From Rhabditophanes sp. KR3021 (taxonomy: Eukaryota > Nematoda > Chromadorea > Rhabditida > Alloionematidae), in NCBI GenBank assembly GCA_963281155.1, contig CAUJLY010000004.1, positions 3,038,001-3,102,000 on the forward strand: 64,000 nucleotides of DNA, given 5' to 3'. The translations under genes were made by a program, and so were the position numbers. Positions 49,492 through 60,200 of the stretch are shown here, in pieces. The notes below the pieces were generated by a model. That model was not told the origin of the DNA. It was given only the letters and a program-made list of their open reading frames with translations, and searched no databases. The stretch's first letter is position 1, and each line of letters starts with the position of its first letter.

Positions 49492-50018
49492 ACTATCTTT
49501 TCTTTGTACATTTATTCCTTGACAATTATACTTCATAAAAGCTGGATACCTTTAATTTCGTGATAAATGTAAAAGTACCTTGATATTAATCTAGAGTTTA
49601 TTTATCAAACATTAACTTCTCAACAGATCAATTCTACGATGTCAAAGAAAGTCTCGGCGACAAATAAGTTAATGTTTAAATGATTGATTATTCATACATA
49701 ATATACAAAGTAGTCGGCTCTTCATTACTACACATATAGATAAAGATTTACATTAATATGAAAATAAATATCAGTTTTGATTATCTCCTAATTCATAAAT
49801 ATAGTAGATGACTAATTACGAATTGCTGATGTTGCATTATTTAACTCTTCCTTTTCATAAACCATCCATCATTTGGTTTAAGAAGTGAACTTACCAATGT
49901 GTTTAGTTTACTAACGTTATCTTTTTGTGTGATCAAAAAGATGATTTGTTTTGTTAATGACATTTATTGTGCAGCTTTAAGATAACACGTTTACAAAATA
50001 TCAATAGTTAATGAAAAG
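49492..50018. other. Spacer between glycine-rich peptide gene and P450 relic
   Basis: About 530 bp, AT-rich, no gene visible. Confidence 0.5.
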
Positions 50019-50782
50019 TTAAATTCTTTTAACAATTTTACAAGTAAACTTATTTGGGGCTAAAATGCCACCGAAATCACAAGTTAAATCAACTTCTCCA
50101 TTTGGATGACTAAACTCGTATCTTTGAACCAATGTTGGAAAAATTAATTGGAGTTCCATTGACGCGAGCGACTGGCCGGCACACACTCTTGCACCTTTTC
50201 CAAAACTATACATTTGATCGTATAATTTTTTGTTAAGAGTTTTCCCATCTTCTAAAAGAAATCTCTCAGGTTTGAATTCATAGGGATCTTCGAAAACTGT
50301 TTCATCGTAATTAGCGCCGTAAAAAAAAGGTTGGACGCTTGTGCCGCTGGGAATTAACTTTCCGTCGATTATTGTGTCTCGGGTGCACAAATGTCCTGGC
50401 ACCAGTGGGACAATGTTTGCATACCTTTGGCATTCGTTAATGAAAGCATTTGTATACGGAAGTGATTAATTCACCATGCGCCACTAAAGCTTCTTTGATG
50501 GTCTTTACATCTGATAAGACGACGTATGGATTGGCTATGTAGATGGTAAAGACTGGTCCATAAATGGCCTACAATTATAAAACATATAATTTAAAATGTT
50601 AAAATATAAGTTGCCTTTTGTTCGAGAATCCATTTGTGAAGATGTTTGGTATCAATTTGTAGTACATTACCAACAAGAGGAAGTGGGAAAGGACCTTTTG
50701 GCAACTTCCTTACATTGTTGTAGAACTTTAGGACATATAAGACAACAAAGCCAAATACGGTAGTTAATATTAACAAAACCAT
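50019..50782 (-). pseudogene. Cytochrome P450 (CYP) with large internal deletion and frameshift
   Basis: The N-terminus is intact: membrane anchor (MVLLILTTVFGFVVLYVL), then KLPKGPFPLPLVGNVLQI, the hinge of a CYP2-type worm P450. Exon 1 ends at 50615 and continues at 50568 with AIYGPVFTIYIANPYVVLSD. After about 95 residues it jumps, in another frame, to the K-helix-side sequence YTNAFINECQRYANIVP and the C-terminal third, keeping the heme loop FGKGARVCAG. Roughly 250 residues (helices B through J) are missing. The intron at 50614-50569 starts with GC instead of GT. It cannot make a working monooxygenase. A TATATAAA at 50813-50820 is still present. Confidence 0.8.
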
Positions 50783-51308
50783 TTTGATTTAAGAGAATAT
50801 CTAAGTCGTCACTTTATATAGTATTCGAAGCAAAGTGTTTTTGGTGATCAAACTTAATTCAAAGGAGTACTGGTAAGCTTTGTTTTCTTTCATAAAACAA
50901 CCGCAATATCAAATAAGATATCATAACATTGCACACTTTTTCTGTGCAAGTTTGAATTCTGATCATTTTTATGATAATTACTTAGATAACACAAAAATTG
51001 CTTAACATATAACAACAAATTTTATTTCAAATTATTTTATATTACTAAATGATGATTGAATTTAACTAGCAAGACCAAAAATCATTTGATAATGCGTGTA
51101 AATGTCACATTTGTATTTTCCATGATTTTAAACACTAGGGACTTATTTAGAGATATTTTAATAAACCAATGGGGTTACTAATTCGAAAAAGACAAGAAAG
51201 ATTATTTTATAATTTATTCAAAAAATAAAAGAATTATACAAAATAAAATACACAAATATTACTTAAATTATTATAATAATATCTTGATACAATTAAATAC
51301 AAGGGGAA
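50783..51308. other. Spacer between P450 relic and histone H1 gene
   Basis: About 525 bp, strongly AT-rich towards the histone side; no gene visible. TATATAAA at 50813-50820 (minus) belongs to the P450. Confidence 0.5.
50813..50820 (-). promoter_or_regulatory. TATA-like element of the P450 relic
   Basis: TATATAAA on the minus strand, about 31 bp upstream of the ATG at 50782; kept although the gene body is deleted. Confidence 0.4.
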
Positions 51309-52050
51309 TTAAGACATGTCCATAGAATTGCCTCCAGAACGAACTTGAATTTCGGACAAAGGCATGCCAGCTACTTTTTTTGGAGCGGCGTCCTTCTTTG
51401 GGATAGCAGTTTTCTTTGAAACTCCTTCTTTCTTTGTGGTAGCAGCCTTCATTTTTGGAGCAGCCTTCATCTTTGGAGCAGCCTTCATCTTTGGAGCAGC
51501 CTCCATCTTTGGAGCAGCTTCCTTGGCGTTCTTTTTAGGGGTGGAAACATTCAAGTTGGCGGTTTTCTTAGAAGATGGCTTCTTTTTGGCGGCAGGAGTT
51601 TCCAATCCGGAAGCGCTTTGTTCCAACTTCTTAGCTTTTCTCTTTTCGGCGCCAGATAACTTGTATCTTGTGGAGGTGCCATTAGCAATTCCAACAATGT
51701 GGTTGTCTTCAACTTCCTTCTCGAGAGCTCTGGACAACTGGTTGTTGACCTAAATATAGAGGATAAAAAGAGAATGCTCTTTGTATACATACCTTTTCTT
51801 TTTCAATATCGTAATTTTCAGTTATGTACTTGAGAATAGCTTGTCTAGAAGCCCCTTTTCTATCCTTGAGGGCGGCAACAGCTGCTCCGGCCATGACGGC
51901 ATAGGTTGGATGGTTTGGCTTCTTATTTACATTTCCTGGAACAGAAGCAACACGTTTGGAAGAGGCTTTCTTGGCATTGGACTTTGGTGTGGCACTTCCC
52001 CTAGAAGATCTTGGAGTAGTTGACTTGGAAACTCTTTCACTCGAAACCAT
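51309..52050 (-). CDS. Linker histone H1
   Basis: Two exons, 52050-51793 and 51749-51309, join in phase 0 to 232 residues. A Ser/Lys-rich N-tail precedes the winged-helix H15 globular domain (HPTYAVMAGAAVAALKDRKG, ASRQAILKYITENYDIEKEK, then VNNQLSRALEKEVEDN). A lysine/alanine/proline-rich C-tail follows, with a short repeat APKMKA present in four copies. It binds nucleosomal linker DNA and compacts chromatin. An intron inside the globular domain is unusual for replication-type H1 but common in nematodes. The last residues (SEIQVRSGGNSMDMS) are not basic, which is atypical. Two E2F-like sites lie about 210-255 bp upstream. Confidence 0.94.
51442..51513. repeat. Four-copy 18-bp coding repeat in the histone H1 tail
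   Basis: Units at 51442-51459, 51460-51477, 51478-51495 and 51496-51513, reading GCAGCCTTCATCTTTGGA with one or two changes, encode (on the minus strand) the APKMKA hexapeptide repeat. Confidence 0.9.
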
Positions 52051-52598
52051 TGATGATGACTTAATTTAGAGTAACAACCACTTTCAATCGAGATAAATTT
52101 ACGAATGATGTAAAAGTTTAAATTTATGCAAAAGTCGGGCTTGATCATCCTATTATAGCGATTACTAAAGGCTATCGTTGCAGGAGTTGAAATATAATGA
52201 CAATTTAGTATCGATATGGCCCCGCTTTTTGCATAATGACCAGGTACACCCCTAAACTATCCCGCCAAAAGTAACTAATTGGGTAAGCCTCCAAACTTTT
52301 CCCGCTAAATGTTTAAATTATTTGGCAAATCATCATAATGATGTCTCGCTTAAATTTCAAATAATTAGCCACACCCCTAAAGACTAAGTAGTTGAATGCA
52401 ACATCACACTGCGAAGGTGGTAAAATGAAGATAACTTTGATGACTCCAAACAGTCAAATAAAATGAAGGTATTTGAACTTTGATGCGTTAACAAAAGACA
52501 AATAAAATACATGGCACAAATATAAAGACAAAAAAGATAAGCTGATTTAAGTTTAGTAATTTATTTGTTAGCTGTTTATAAAAGTTAAATTTGTAAAA
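52051..52598. other. Intergenic region upstream of histone H1
   Basis: About 550 bp. It contains two E2F-like motifs (52260-52270 and 52297-52305). No gene is visible. Confidence 0.5.
52260..52305 (-). promoter_or_regulatory. Two E2F-like sites upstream of histone H1
   Basis: TTTTGGCGGGA (minus strand, 52270-52260) and TTTTCCCGC (plus strand, 52297-52305) match the TTTSSCGC core bound by E2F/DP. Their place 210-255 bp upstream of an H1 gene fits S-phase control; this is an inference from motif and position. Confidence 0.4.
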
Positions 52599-53550
52599 TT
52601 AAGAGTAAAATTCATCAATTGTTTTGCCTTGTTTGCCAAGTTCTAGCATCAACCATCCTTTCATATGATAGACATGGGTATAAACGCCTGGATATCCACG
52701 CCTGGCACATCCTTCGCCCCAACTCACAATACCATGTAACTCCCAGAATCCATTTATTTGGCACATTACGGGACCCCCACTATCACCTTTACAAGCATCA
52801 AAAGACCCATCGCTGTATCCTGCACAAAAACTCGAAGGAGTATGAACACGTCCACGGTAATGCATAAAATCGTTACAAATTTCATTTGGCACTATAGGTA
52901 TAAAAGCTTCTCTCAATTCAGTAGATGCTGCGCCAGTTTCCCTAGTTCTCCCCCAGCCTGCTACTACGCATACATGATAAGGCAGAACAGGTAGTCTATT
53001 TAGACAAATTGCATTCAGGCTTTTGGTTCTATTTACTTTTTTCGCCAACCTAAAATATTATTACAACAAATATGAATGATAAAATTACTTTATTAAAGCA
53101 ATGTCATATTGAGAGGAACGTTTATTTGCACTGTAAAATGGATGGATTGAAATCGATGACACTTCAAAAAGTGTTCCATTGCCGTTGACGTTACTTCCTA
53201 GCATTACTTTATAGAAGCTAGCATCAATTCCACCAAAATTAGTAGGAAAACAGTGAGCTGCCGTAACAACATATTCATCTCCAATTAAAGCACACCCACA
53301 GTAAGCTACGTCTTTGTAATTGATAAGTTGCCCGACCCATGGCCAAGAATGATTTGATGACACTTTACCTCCTACCACACGTGAACCCATATGGCTCTAT
53401 AAAGATGTGTTTAACGGCGTTGCTAAACATTCAACTTACCTCAAAATCACTTTTTTCATAGCTAGGAGTTAATTCTGTTTTGCCACATTTTTGTCCGCTT
53501 GATAAGTGATTAGAGCCAAAGATAGTTACCAGAAATAATAAGCACTTCAT
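52599..53550 (-). CDS. Secreted trypsin-like serine protease (S1 family)
   Basis: Three exons, 53550-53440, 53396-53089 and 53049-52599, join to 289 residues. A signal peptide (MKCLLFLVTIFGSNHLSSG) and short propeptide lead to activation cleavage at R-VVGGK. The catalytic triad is present: His in VVTAAHC, Asp in YDIALIK, Ser in GDSGGP. The S1 pocket has Asp six residues before the Ser (DACKGDSGGP) and a G-E-G lining (SWGEGCARRGYPGVYTHV), so cleavage after Lys/Arg is expected. Six or more cysteines are placed for standard disulfides. Digestive or immune roles are both possible. TATTTATA at 53620-53627 is TATAAATA on the gene's strand, about 70 bp upstream. Confidence 0.93.
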
Positions 53551-54040
53551 GTTGACGTTGTACTCAATAATAACTTAATGACATCCAAGACTATTCGTAG
53601 TAAATGTCTAATGTACAGCTATTTATAACAAGTATGTAATGTAGTATCCAGGTGCAAAGTCCACTACTGGTGTTTTAATTAGCCCCAATCAAACTACAGT
53701 TTAGTATCATTTTTATGGTATGATTCTTTTTATTTAGTTGAAGTAATATAATACTAAATCATTAATACAATATCTGCATCAACAAAATTTTATCGAAAAA
53801 GATGATTGTTGTTTTCAAAGTTTTATCAGTACTTTATAAATAATCTAATTACATTTCATATGATATTAGCTCTCCTAAGTTATATTATATGTATCTTTCC
53901 AATACTGTATTTATTCTTGCTGTACAGACAAAGTACTAAATATGATTATTAGAGACGTTTATGATATTAAAATTCTGATATCTCAGGCACGATATAATAA
54001 CTAGGAAATGAAATCGTTTTGCTAGACTGTTTATAAAAGA
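53551..54040. other. Divergent spacer between the protease and the BTB gene
   Basis: About 490 bp, AT-rich; contains the protease TATA box at 53620-53627 (TATAAATA on the minus strand). No gene is visible. Confidence 0.5.
53620..53627 (-). promoter_or_regulatory. TATA box of the serine protease gene
   Basis: TATAAATA on the minus strand, about 70 bp upstream of the ATG at 53550. Confidence 0.5.
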
Positions 54041-55502
54041 TGGTTCCGGACATTAGCCGATTCTCTCTCCAAATGTCTTCACTTCACGAAGATACCAAGA
54101 ATAATGTTGGTCCAAGATTTCAAAACCTGGTCTAGAACATTTTGGGGATCTATTGAAACAATTGGAGAAAAATGACGATCGTGAAATTCAAATTTTGTTA
54201 AATGGAGAGCACACGTTTAAGACACACGAGCTTGTATTGAGAGCCTATTCAGATGTTTACAGAGTTCAAAAGAAAATCAACCCCATTATTACAATTAGCG
54301 AACCAACTCTCTCAAAGAAAGCTACGGCCTTGATGGTTAATTATCTTTATAGAGGAAAGGTTGCTGCTAATACTGCGAACATTGTCGAGCTCTGCTTTTT
54401 GGCTAATTTCTTTAAGATAAGCGTGATCATGGAAAAATTGGAAAAGTTCATGAAAAGTATGAAATTGTCTGTTTTGAAGTCAACTACTTCTCCTGAACAA
54501 TCTAAACGTACTGTACCAATAATTCAACATGAAAAGCCAAGCAAGCAAAGGAAATACCAAACTTTTCCACGTGGATTTGTACCTATCGGAGAACCTCCAA
54601 AGAATGCTGTTTTAACACCAATTACCAAGATTTCTTTAGCTTCTATTGATGCTAGTACGACTAATTCAACTCCGAACGGTTCAGTTTTATTTTCTGTAAC
54701 AAGTACAAATATGTCGATTCCTGACGACTCTGCTATCAATACTTTGTTGGAGAAGAACGACGAATCAAGCAAGAACAAGAGGAAACAACTGGGAAGAAGG
54801 ATAAATATGAAGAACAAATTAAGAAGAATGGCGATCAGTCTAGAAAGGTAAGTGGTATTTTTGATGATATCAATCTATTGAAGACTTCTATTCCATCTGC
54901 CAAGACTGCTTCTCGAGCTGTAAAAATTGAACGAAGGTCAAAGAATAGAGTTAAGGGAAACAAGAAGTCTAGGAAGAAGTTGGCAGATAGTACTAAAAAG
55001 AGAAAAGATACTGAAGCTAAGCCTCAAAAAGCAACCGAAATGTTTAATGAAGTTATAAAACCTTTAAAGAATGAGGAGACTTCTACAAAAAAAGTTTTCC
55101 CAACTTCCTTCAAAAACCTTTCTCCAATTTCCCAAACAAGGAAGAGTTTTACTACAAGAAGGAGATAATTGCTTATGTCAAATCATCTACTGCTGCCAAG
55201 GATATGAATGCTACAAATTTGTACAGGAGTTTGAAAGCAACAGAAACAGCAGAAGTGGAAGCGACAAGAAGGTTACTTACGTCGCCACAGCAACATTACC
55301 TGTTTTGCTAAACTACGACGAGTTTCATTACGAGATAGATCCAAAAACTCCTACCATTGGAACTGGCAAGTCTGATTGTAGTTCTACGAAAAAAGAAAGC
55401 AAAATTGAGACTTCCGAAAAAAACAAGCCTAAAAAGAACAATGATTCTTCCGTTTCCCCAGTCGACATTTCATCTTTCACCAACATAAGCAAGCGCAGAT
55501 AG
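54041..55502 (+). pseudogene. Frameshifted BTB-domain gene with basic linker and possible NUMOD1-like end
   Basis: The ATG at 54041 opens a short frame (MVPDISRFSLQMSSLHEDTK) that stops at about 54103. A second frame (54153-54851) carries a BTB/POZ fold: DREIQILLNGEHTFKTHELV, LRAYSDVYR, then IVELCFLANFFKISVIMEKL. Coding character continues past a stop at 54851 in another frame (54854-55168) with lysine-rich sequence (KNRVKGNKKSRKKLADSTKK). Near 55160-55235 yet another frame reads KEIIAYVKSSTAAKDMNATN and LYRSLK, which fits the helix-turn-helix of NUMOD1 weakly. Three frame changes over 1.4 kb in an intronless gene point to a pseudogene, though programmed shifts or sequencing errors in homopolymers cannot be ruled out. 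It is intergenic, not nested. Confidence 0.6.
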
Positions 55503-57203
55503 ACACCCTTTCGACAAATATCAAAAGAAGACAAGATTGTGTATTAGTTTGATTTTCATTATTTGACTAAAAAGCTTGTCGAGTCTTGAACTTTTAAAAT
55601 ATATTGAATAAGATAAGTATGTATTTGTAAAATTTAGATTATTTTATAATAAATTTATAAACATGACACTTGTATTTGATTGTATTCGTAATATTAAAGT
55701 TCAAATTATATAGTTATTAATAAACTGAAAAATTGTGTCTTCAATATTTTAAATAAAGGTAATTATAAATTAGAAGTATTAACAACATCTTGTTTATCTT
55801 ATCAAAAGTTTAATCGACATTTTAAGATTTAAACCAAAAAAATGTGGTCTTAAATTATGAAGGTTCATTTATTGTTGCGAAAGTGTGATAGTAAAGCTTA
55901 TGCTTTAACCTCGTTGATTTCCTCTCTCGCTATTGATCTCGAGAGGTATCTATCATAATGTATGTCCTCAGCAATGTCTTTAAATCTCGGTAGCACCAAC
56001 TTTACATTAACACAAAGTTTAAATGGTGAATGGCAAATAATAATATAACTATATATTTGATAGTTCTTTATCGGCTAAAGATAAATGTCCTTCTGATCAA
56101 CGTCGCATCAACTTGAGTGGGAGATATAGTAGAAGTATGAAAAGATAAAGCGCAATCTAGAGATAACTTATATGTGTGTGTCGAAAGAAAGTTTGTTTAG
56201 CTACTAGCGGCTATAGACTTATTTCCACCTTTCGTACAATAAACTTTTAAACAATTCCTGTTCAGTTTAATGTTATTACTAATGAATTATAAATTATTTA
56301 CTAATAGTTATTATACTAAAAAACATCCTTAACAATCAGCTAATAGGTGTGTGGCATACATTACTCATACTTACGACTAACAAATAAAACTCTTCATATT
56401 TTTGAAACACTTGTCTTTTTAGAACAATGTGTCATTTGCAAGAAACTTTTTTGCTTTTTTTGTATTTTTGTAGAGTCTTAAAATCTATTTTACAATCCCA
56501 CAATAATATCTCTTAAAATTAATTTACAAAAAGCATTACCACCACAACTTGATTTGATATTTGTTTATTTTATAAAAATAAGCTGAGATCTGATATTAAA
56601 AAAATAAGTTTCTAATAAACACTCTTCACTATATGTATCTGACTATTCCTTAGCCATTGTTTTTACTGAACATGAATAATGATATACGTTATTGCCCTCA
56701 TTATATTTAGTTATTCTAATCAACTAATTAATTGTTATTTAACAACATAATCATATTATTACAATTGATATCTGATCACTTAGCTGATATGTTTTGTATT
56801 TAACATTGATATATCACGTAATTTCATCAAGCAAAAGTTGTTTTTTAATTGTCCCTCTATCACTTTATTTGCGAACAATTGAACGATTCAATTGTCCCAA
56901 AGATTTGTCAATATATGCAAGCATTTGTACGAACGGTAAAAAGGAGATATTTGATATATCCCCTTAACGATTTGTCAGAATATCGTAAGAAATTTTGTAA
57001 GAATATTGTTAGAATATTTGTAAAAAATTGTTAGATAGTATATAAGATGTAAACAAGCTCTTATTTTTAAATTATATTCTTTAATTATGTAAAAATAAAA
57101 ATACATTTCAGAAACTTTATGGTTAATAAGTTACTAATATTAATTTAATTATCCATCCTGTGTTTTTATTTAAACTAGTTAATTAGAAACAAATTTAGTT
57201 ACA
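55503..57203. other. Intergenic region of about 1.7 kb upstream of the Ig gene
   Basis: AT-rich, no convincing coding or RNA gene. The plus open frame at 56849-57034 lacks any family feature. Confidence 0.5.
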
Positions 57204-60200
57204 ATGCCGTTCTATAGACCTTTAGGTGAAAGGTCTGGAACACACGATTTCTTGAACTTGATTCGTCCACTCCAAGACAAGCATGTTATTATTGGACAGA
57301 GGGTTATTTTAGAATGTCAAGTCACAGGGCATCCACAAGTAAATTTATTTCTTACTTTCATCTTAATTTTCCCTTTTTAGCCTGTGATTAAATGGCTCAA
57401 AGATGGGCAAAATGTCACAAATTGCCCTGACTATGAAATATCTCAACAAGATGATCATTTTCGATTATTAATCAGATCAGTACAACTTTCTGACACCGGA
57501 AATTTTACCATCCAATGTTTTAATTCTGTTGCCATCAAACAATCCACTTGTATATTACTTGTTGCTCCGGGTAAGTAAAATATTAAGCTTCCGCAAACAC
57601 TAACATATTCTATTCGATAATTTATTGTGAATTACAAAAAAGTATTATATGTAAATATAAAAAATTGGGCTAAAAATTAATTCCATCACATTAATGACTA
57701 CGTATCTTTGAAGCGTTCAAATTCATAATCATGTTAGCTGCTTCGTCAGTGATTATTCGTTTAAAAAAATAAACGTTGAGTTTGATTGCACTCAACTCTT
57801 CAATTATTAATTTGTATAGTTCTTCTTTTTTCGCAGGACTTAGATTTTTAAGGTAGTGTAAAGTATATCCTTGCAGCTCATTAATCAACCCATTTCCAAA
57901 TTAGAATACCTTCATAAGCCTTTAACATGATATTTTCGAGCTCATAGACTGCCAGTTGAAACACATATACTTCTGCTTCAATTTGATCTGGATAGAGACA
58001 TAAAGATCTGCCATTGTTAGCTACTATAAAATCATCAAATAATTGAAATCTTGGTAAATACCTGTATGTAATTTTCTCTTTCATACTGTGGCTGTCTTTA
58101 ATGAGATTGTGAAGCTTAAAACTTCTCCGAATAGAGTTATACTCAAATCTGTTATAGTAAGCCCGGTATTATACAAGATATGCAAAGTCCTTGTTCGAAT
58201 AGCAATCTGGACATTCAACGGGCGAAAGTAGTCTTAAAAATAAATTAGAATAACAATAGCATACTTCTTCTCTGACTTCATATGAAGTTTCTCCAAGTAA
58301 AGAATCAACTGCATCCTCGTTTTCACATTCTACTTCGGAATCAGGTTTTTCTCATATAATTGACCTACTACAATCAGACTTCTTAATGAATTCATAGTTT
58401 CATTTAAAGCATGTTTGTTCCACCATCACTGGAACTTTCATCTAATATATAATTTATTGATTTTATATTTATTAGTTCACAGCGAACCTTGTGTAACAGA
58501 ATCTTGTCGATTCAAGAATTAGTCTTGCAAACTTCTTTGGTTCCTGTCTCCATTGTCATCGAAACTGTTATCTTCGTTAATAGAAGCTATTCGGCGAGTT
58601 CTTTACTCATAACAAAAGGTTTAATACAAAAATGTAAGATCTATAAATGGAGCAACAGATTAGTTTATGAACTTTGATCCTTACCGAATAATTGATAAAT
58701 ATTAAAATAAAAGCATATATGTGTAATACTGAAAATAAAAATAAATGTGAAGAAACATCTTGCATTTAATAAGCAATTAAGTTATATAAAATAATTTAAA
58801 ATATGTAACACTTATTTTTATTTATTAATCATTTATAAATACTATGATTTGGTGTTAAACCTTGTTTATATTGCATAATTTATTCCTGTATGGTCCTATG
58901 TGAGTAAACATTTTTTGTAGACTGAGCCCTTCACTACATTAAACAGTACTAGCTTTTGCTACAAACTTTTTTAGTTTTCTCTTTTCGATGAAGTATGTTC
59001 TCTATTTTAAAATACTCCAAAAGCTGATAATTCAATATTTTATTTAAAAAATTAATACTCTTTTGATTTGCCAGCTCCAACGCCAATTCCCGGTGCTGTT
59101 CTGTCAATGACAAATTCCCCTGCACCGCCACAAACACCAATTGGAACATTTGCCCCCATCTTTTTGAAAGAACCACAACATCAAATTTTAAAGCTCGGAG
59201 CTTCATGCGTTTTGGAAGCACGAATTGGGGGAAATCCAGCACCTCAAATTACCTTTTGGAAGGATAATAAGCCTCTGAATAATTATCGGATTAAAACCGA
59301 CTACGATGCCGGTACGGGGATAATTTTGCTCAGAATTCCCCAGTTGTTTGCTGAAGATGCGGGCGAGTATCAGTTTGAAGCACTGAGTGTACTAGGATCG
59401 GCAAAAACCACAGCTAAAGTAATTTTAAGAGACATTGTTTATATTAGAATCAATAGTTTGACACGATGTACAACATTTTGTGACTCATTATTAATAATTA
59501 TTGTTAGCAAAACCTTATTGTGACTAATAATTTTAGATACTTCCAAAAGATCTTTATGATCAATGGTTTGCTAATGCACAACAAGAGCTGACCAAAGAAA
59601 GAAAGCAAAGATTGATAGCTCAAACGCAACCTAAGAAACCAGCACCGTCAGCAACAGTTCGTCAACAATTGCTTCAAAAGCAACACCATATGGCTCAATC
59701 TCCTTTATTACTTTCAGATAGTGATGTACCTTTTGGAGTTTCAGAGTCTGAGACAGAATTAGAAGTTTCCAATTTATCCAGAGCTACGGCACCCATCATC
59801 AGAAATGAACTGAGAGGTTTGAGATTGACTGAAGGAACAGATGCTATTTTACAGTGTAATATCTTGTCAGTTCCAAAATCTGACGTCTATTTTCTAAAAA
59901 ATGGAAAACCTATTAATCCTTCTGGATCGGCCAGGATTCAGACAAGTTTTAAAAGTTCACAAGCCGTTTTAAAGATTTTCAACGTGACGCTCGAAGATAT
60001 GGCGCTATATACTGTTGTGGCTTCCAATGCCCGTGGGAAAGTAAGTAATAACAAATGCATTTATACATACTTATAAATAAATGAGTTGGTAAATAAGTTT
60101 GATAATTAGGATGATGATTAAATTGAAGTGGTTGCAAACCACAGGAGGTATCCTTCTTCTTTAATATTTTTTGCAGACTTTTTTGCCGAGTCAAAACAAG

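Noticed and set aside
49270..49536. Minus-strand Ser/Thr-rich frame over the glycine-rich peptide
   Set aside because: Mirror of the GGF/GGR repeats; the plus frame has a signal peptide, TATA box and intron.
51442..51513. CRISPR-like regular repeats
   Set aside because: Contiguous 18-bp coding repeats with no spacers, in a eukaryotic histone gene.
51364..51753. Plus-strand hydrophobic FIFGAA repeats
   Set aside because: Antisense reading of the Lys/Pro/Ala tail of histone H1.
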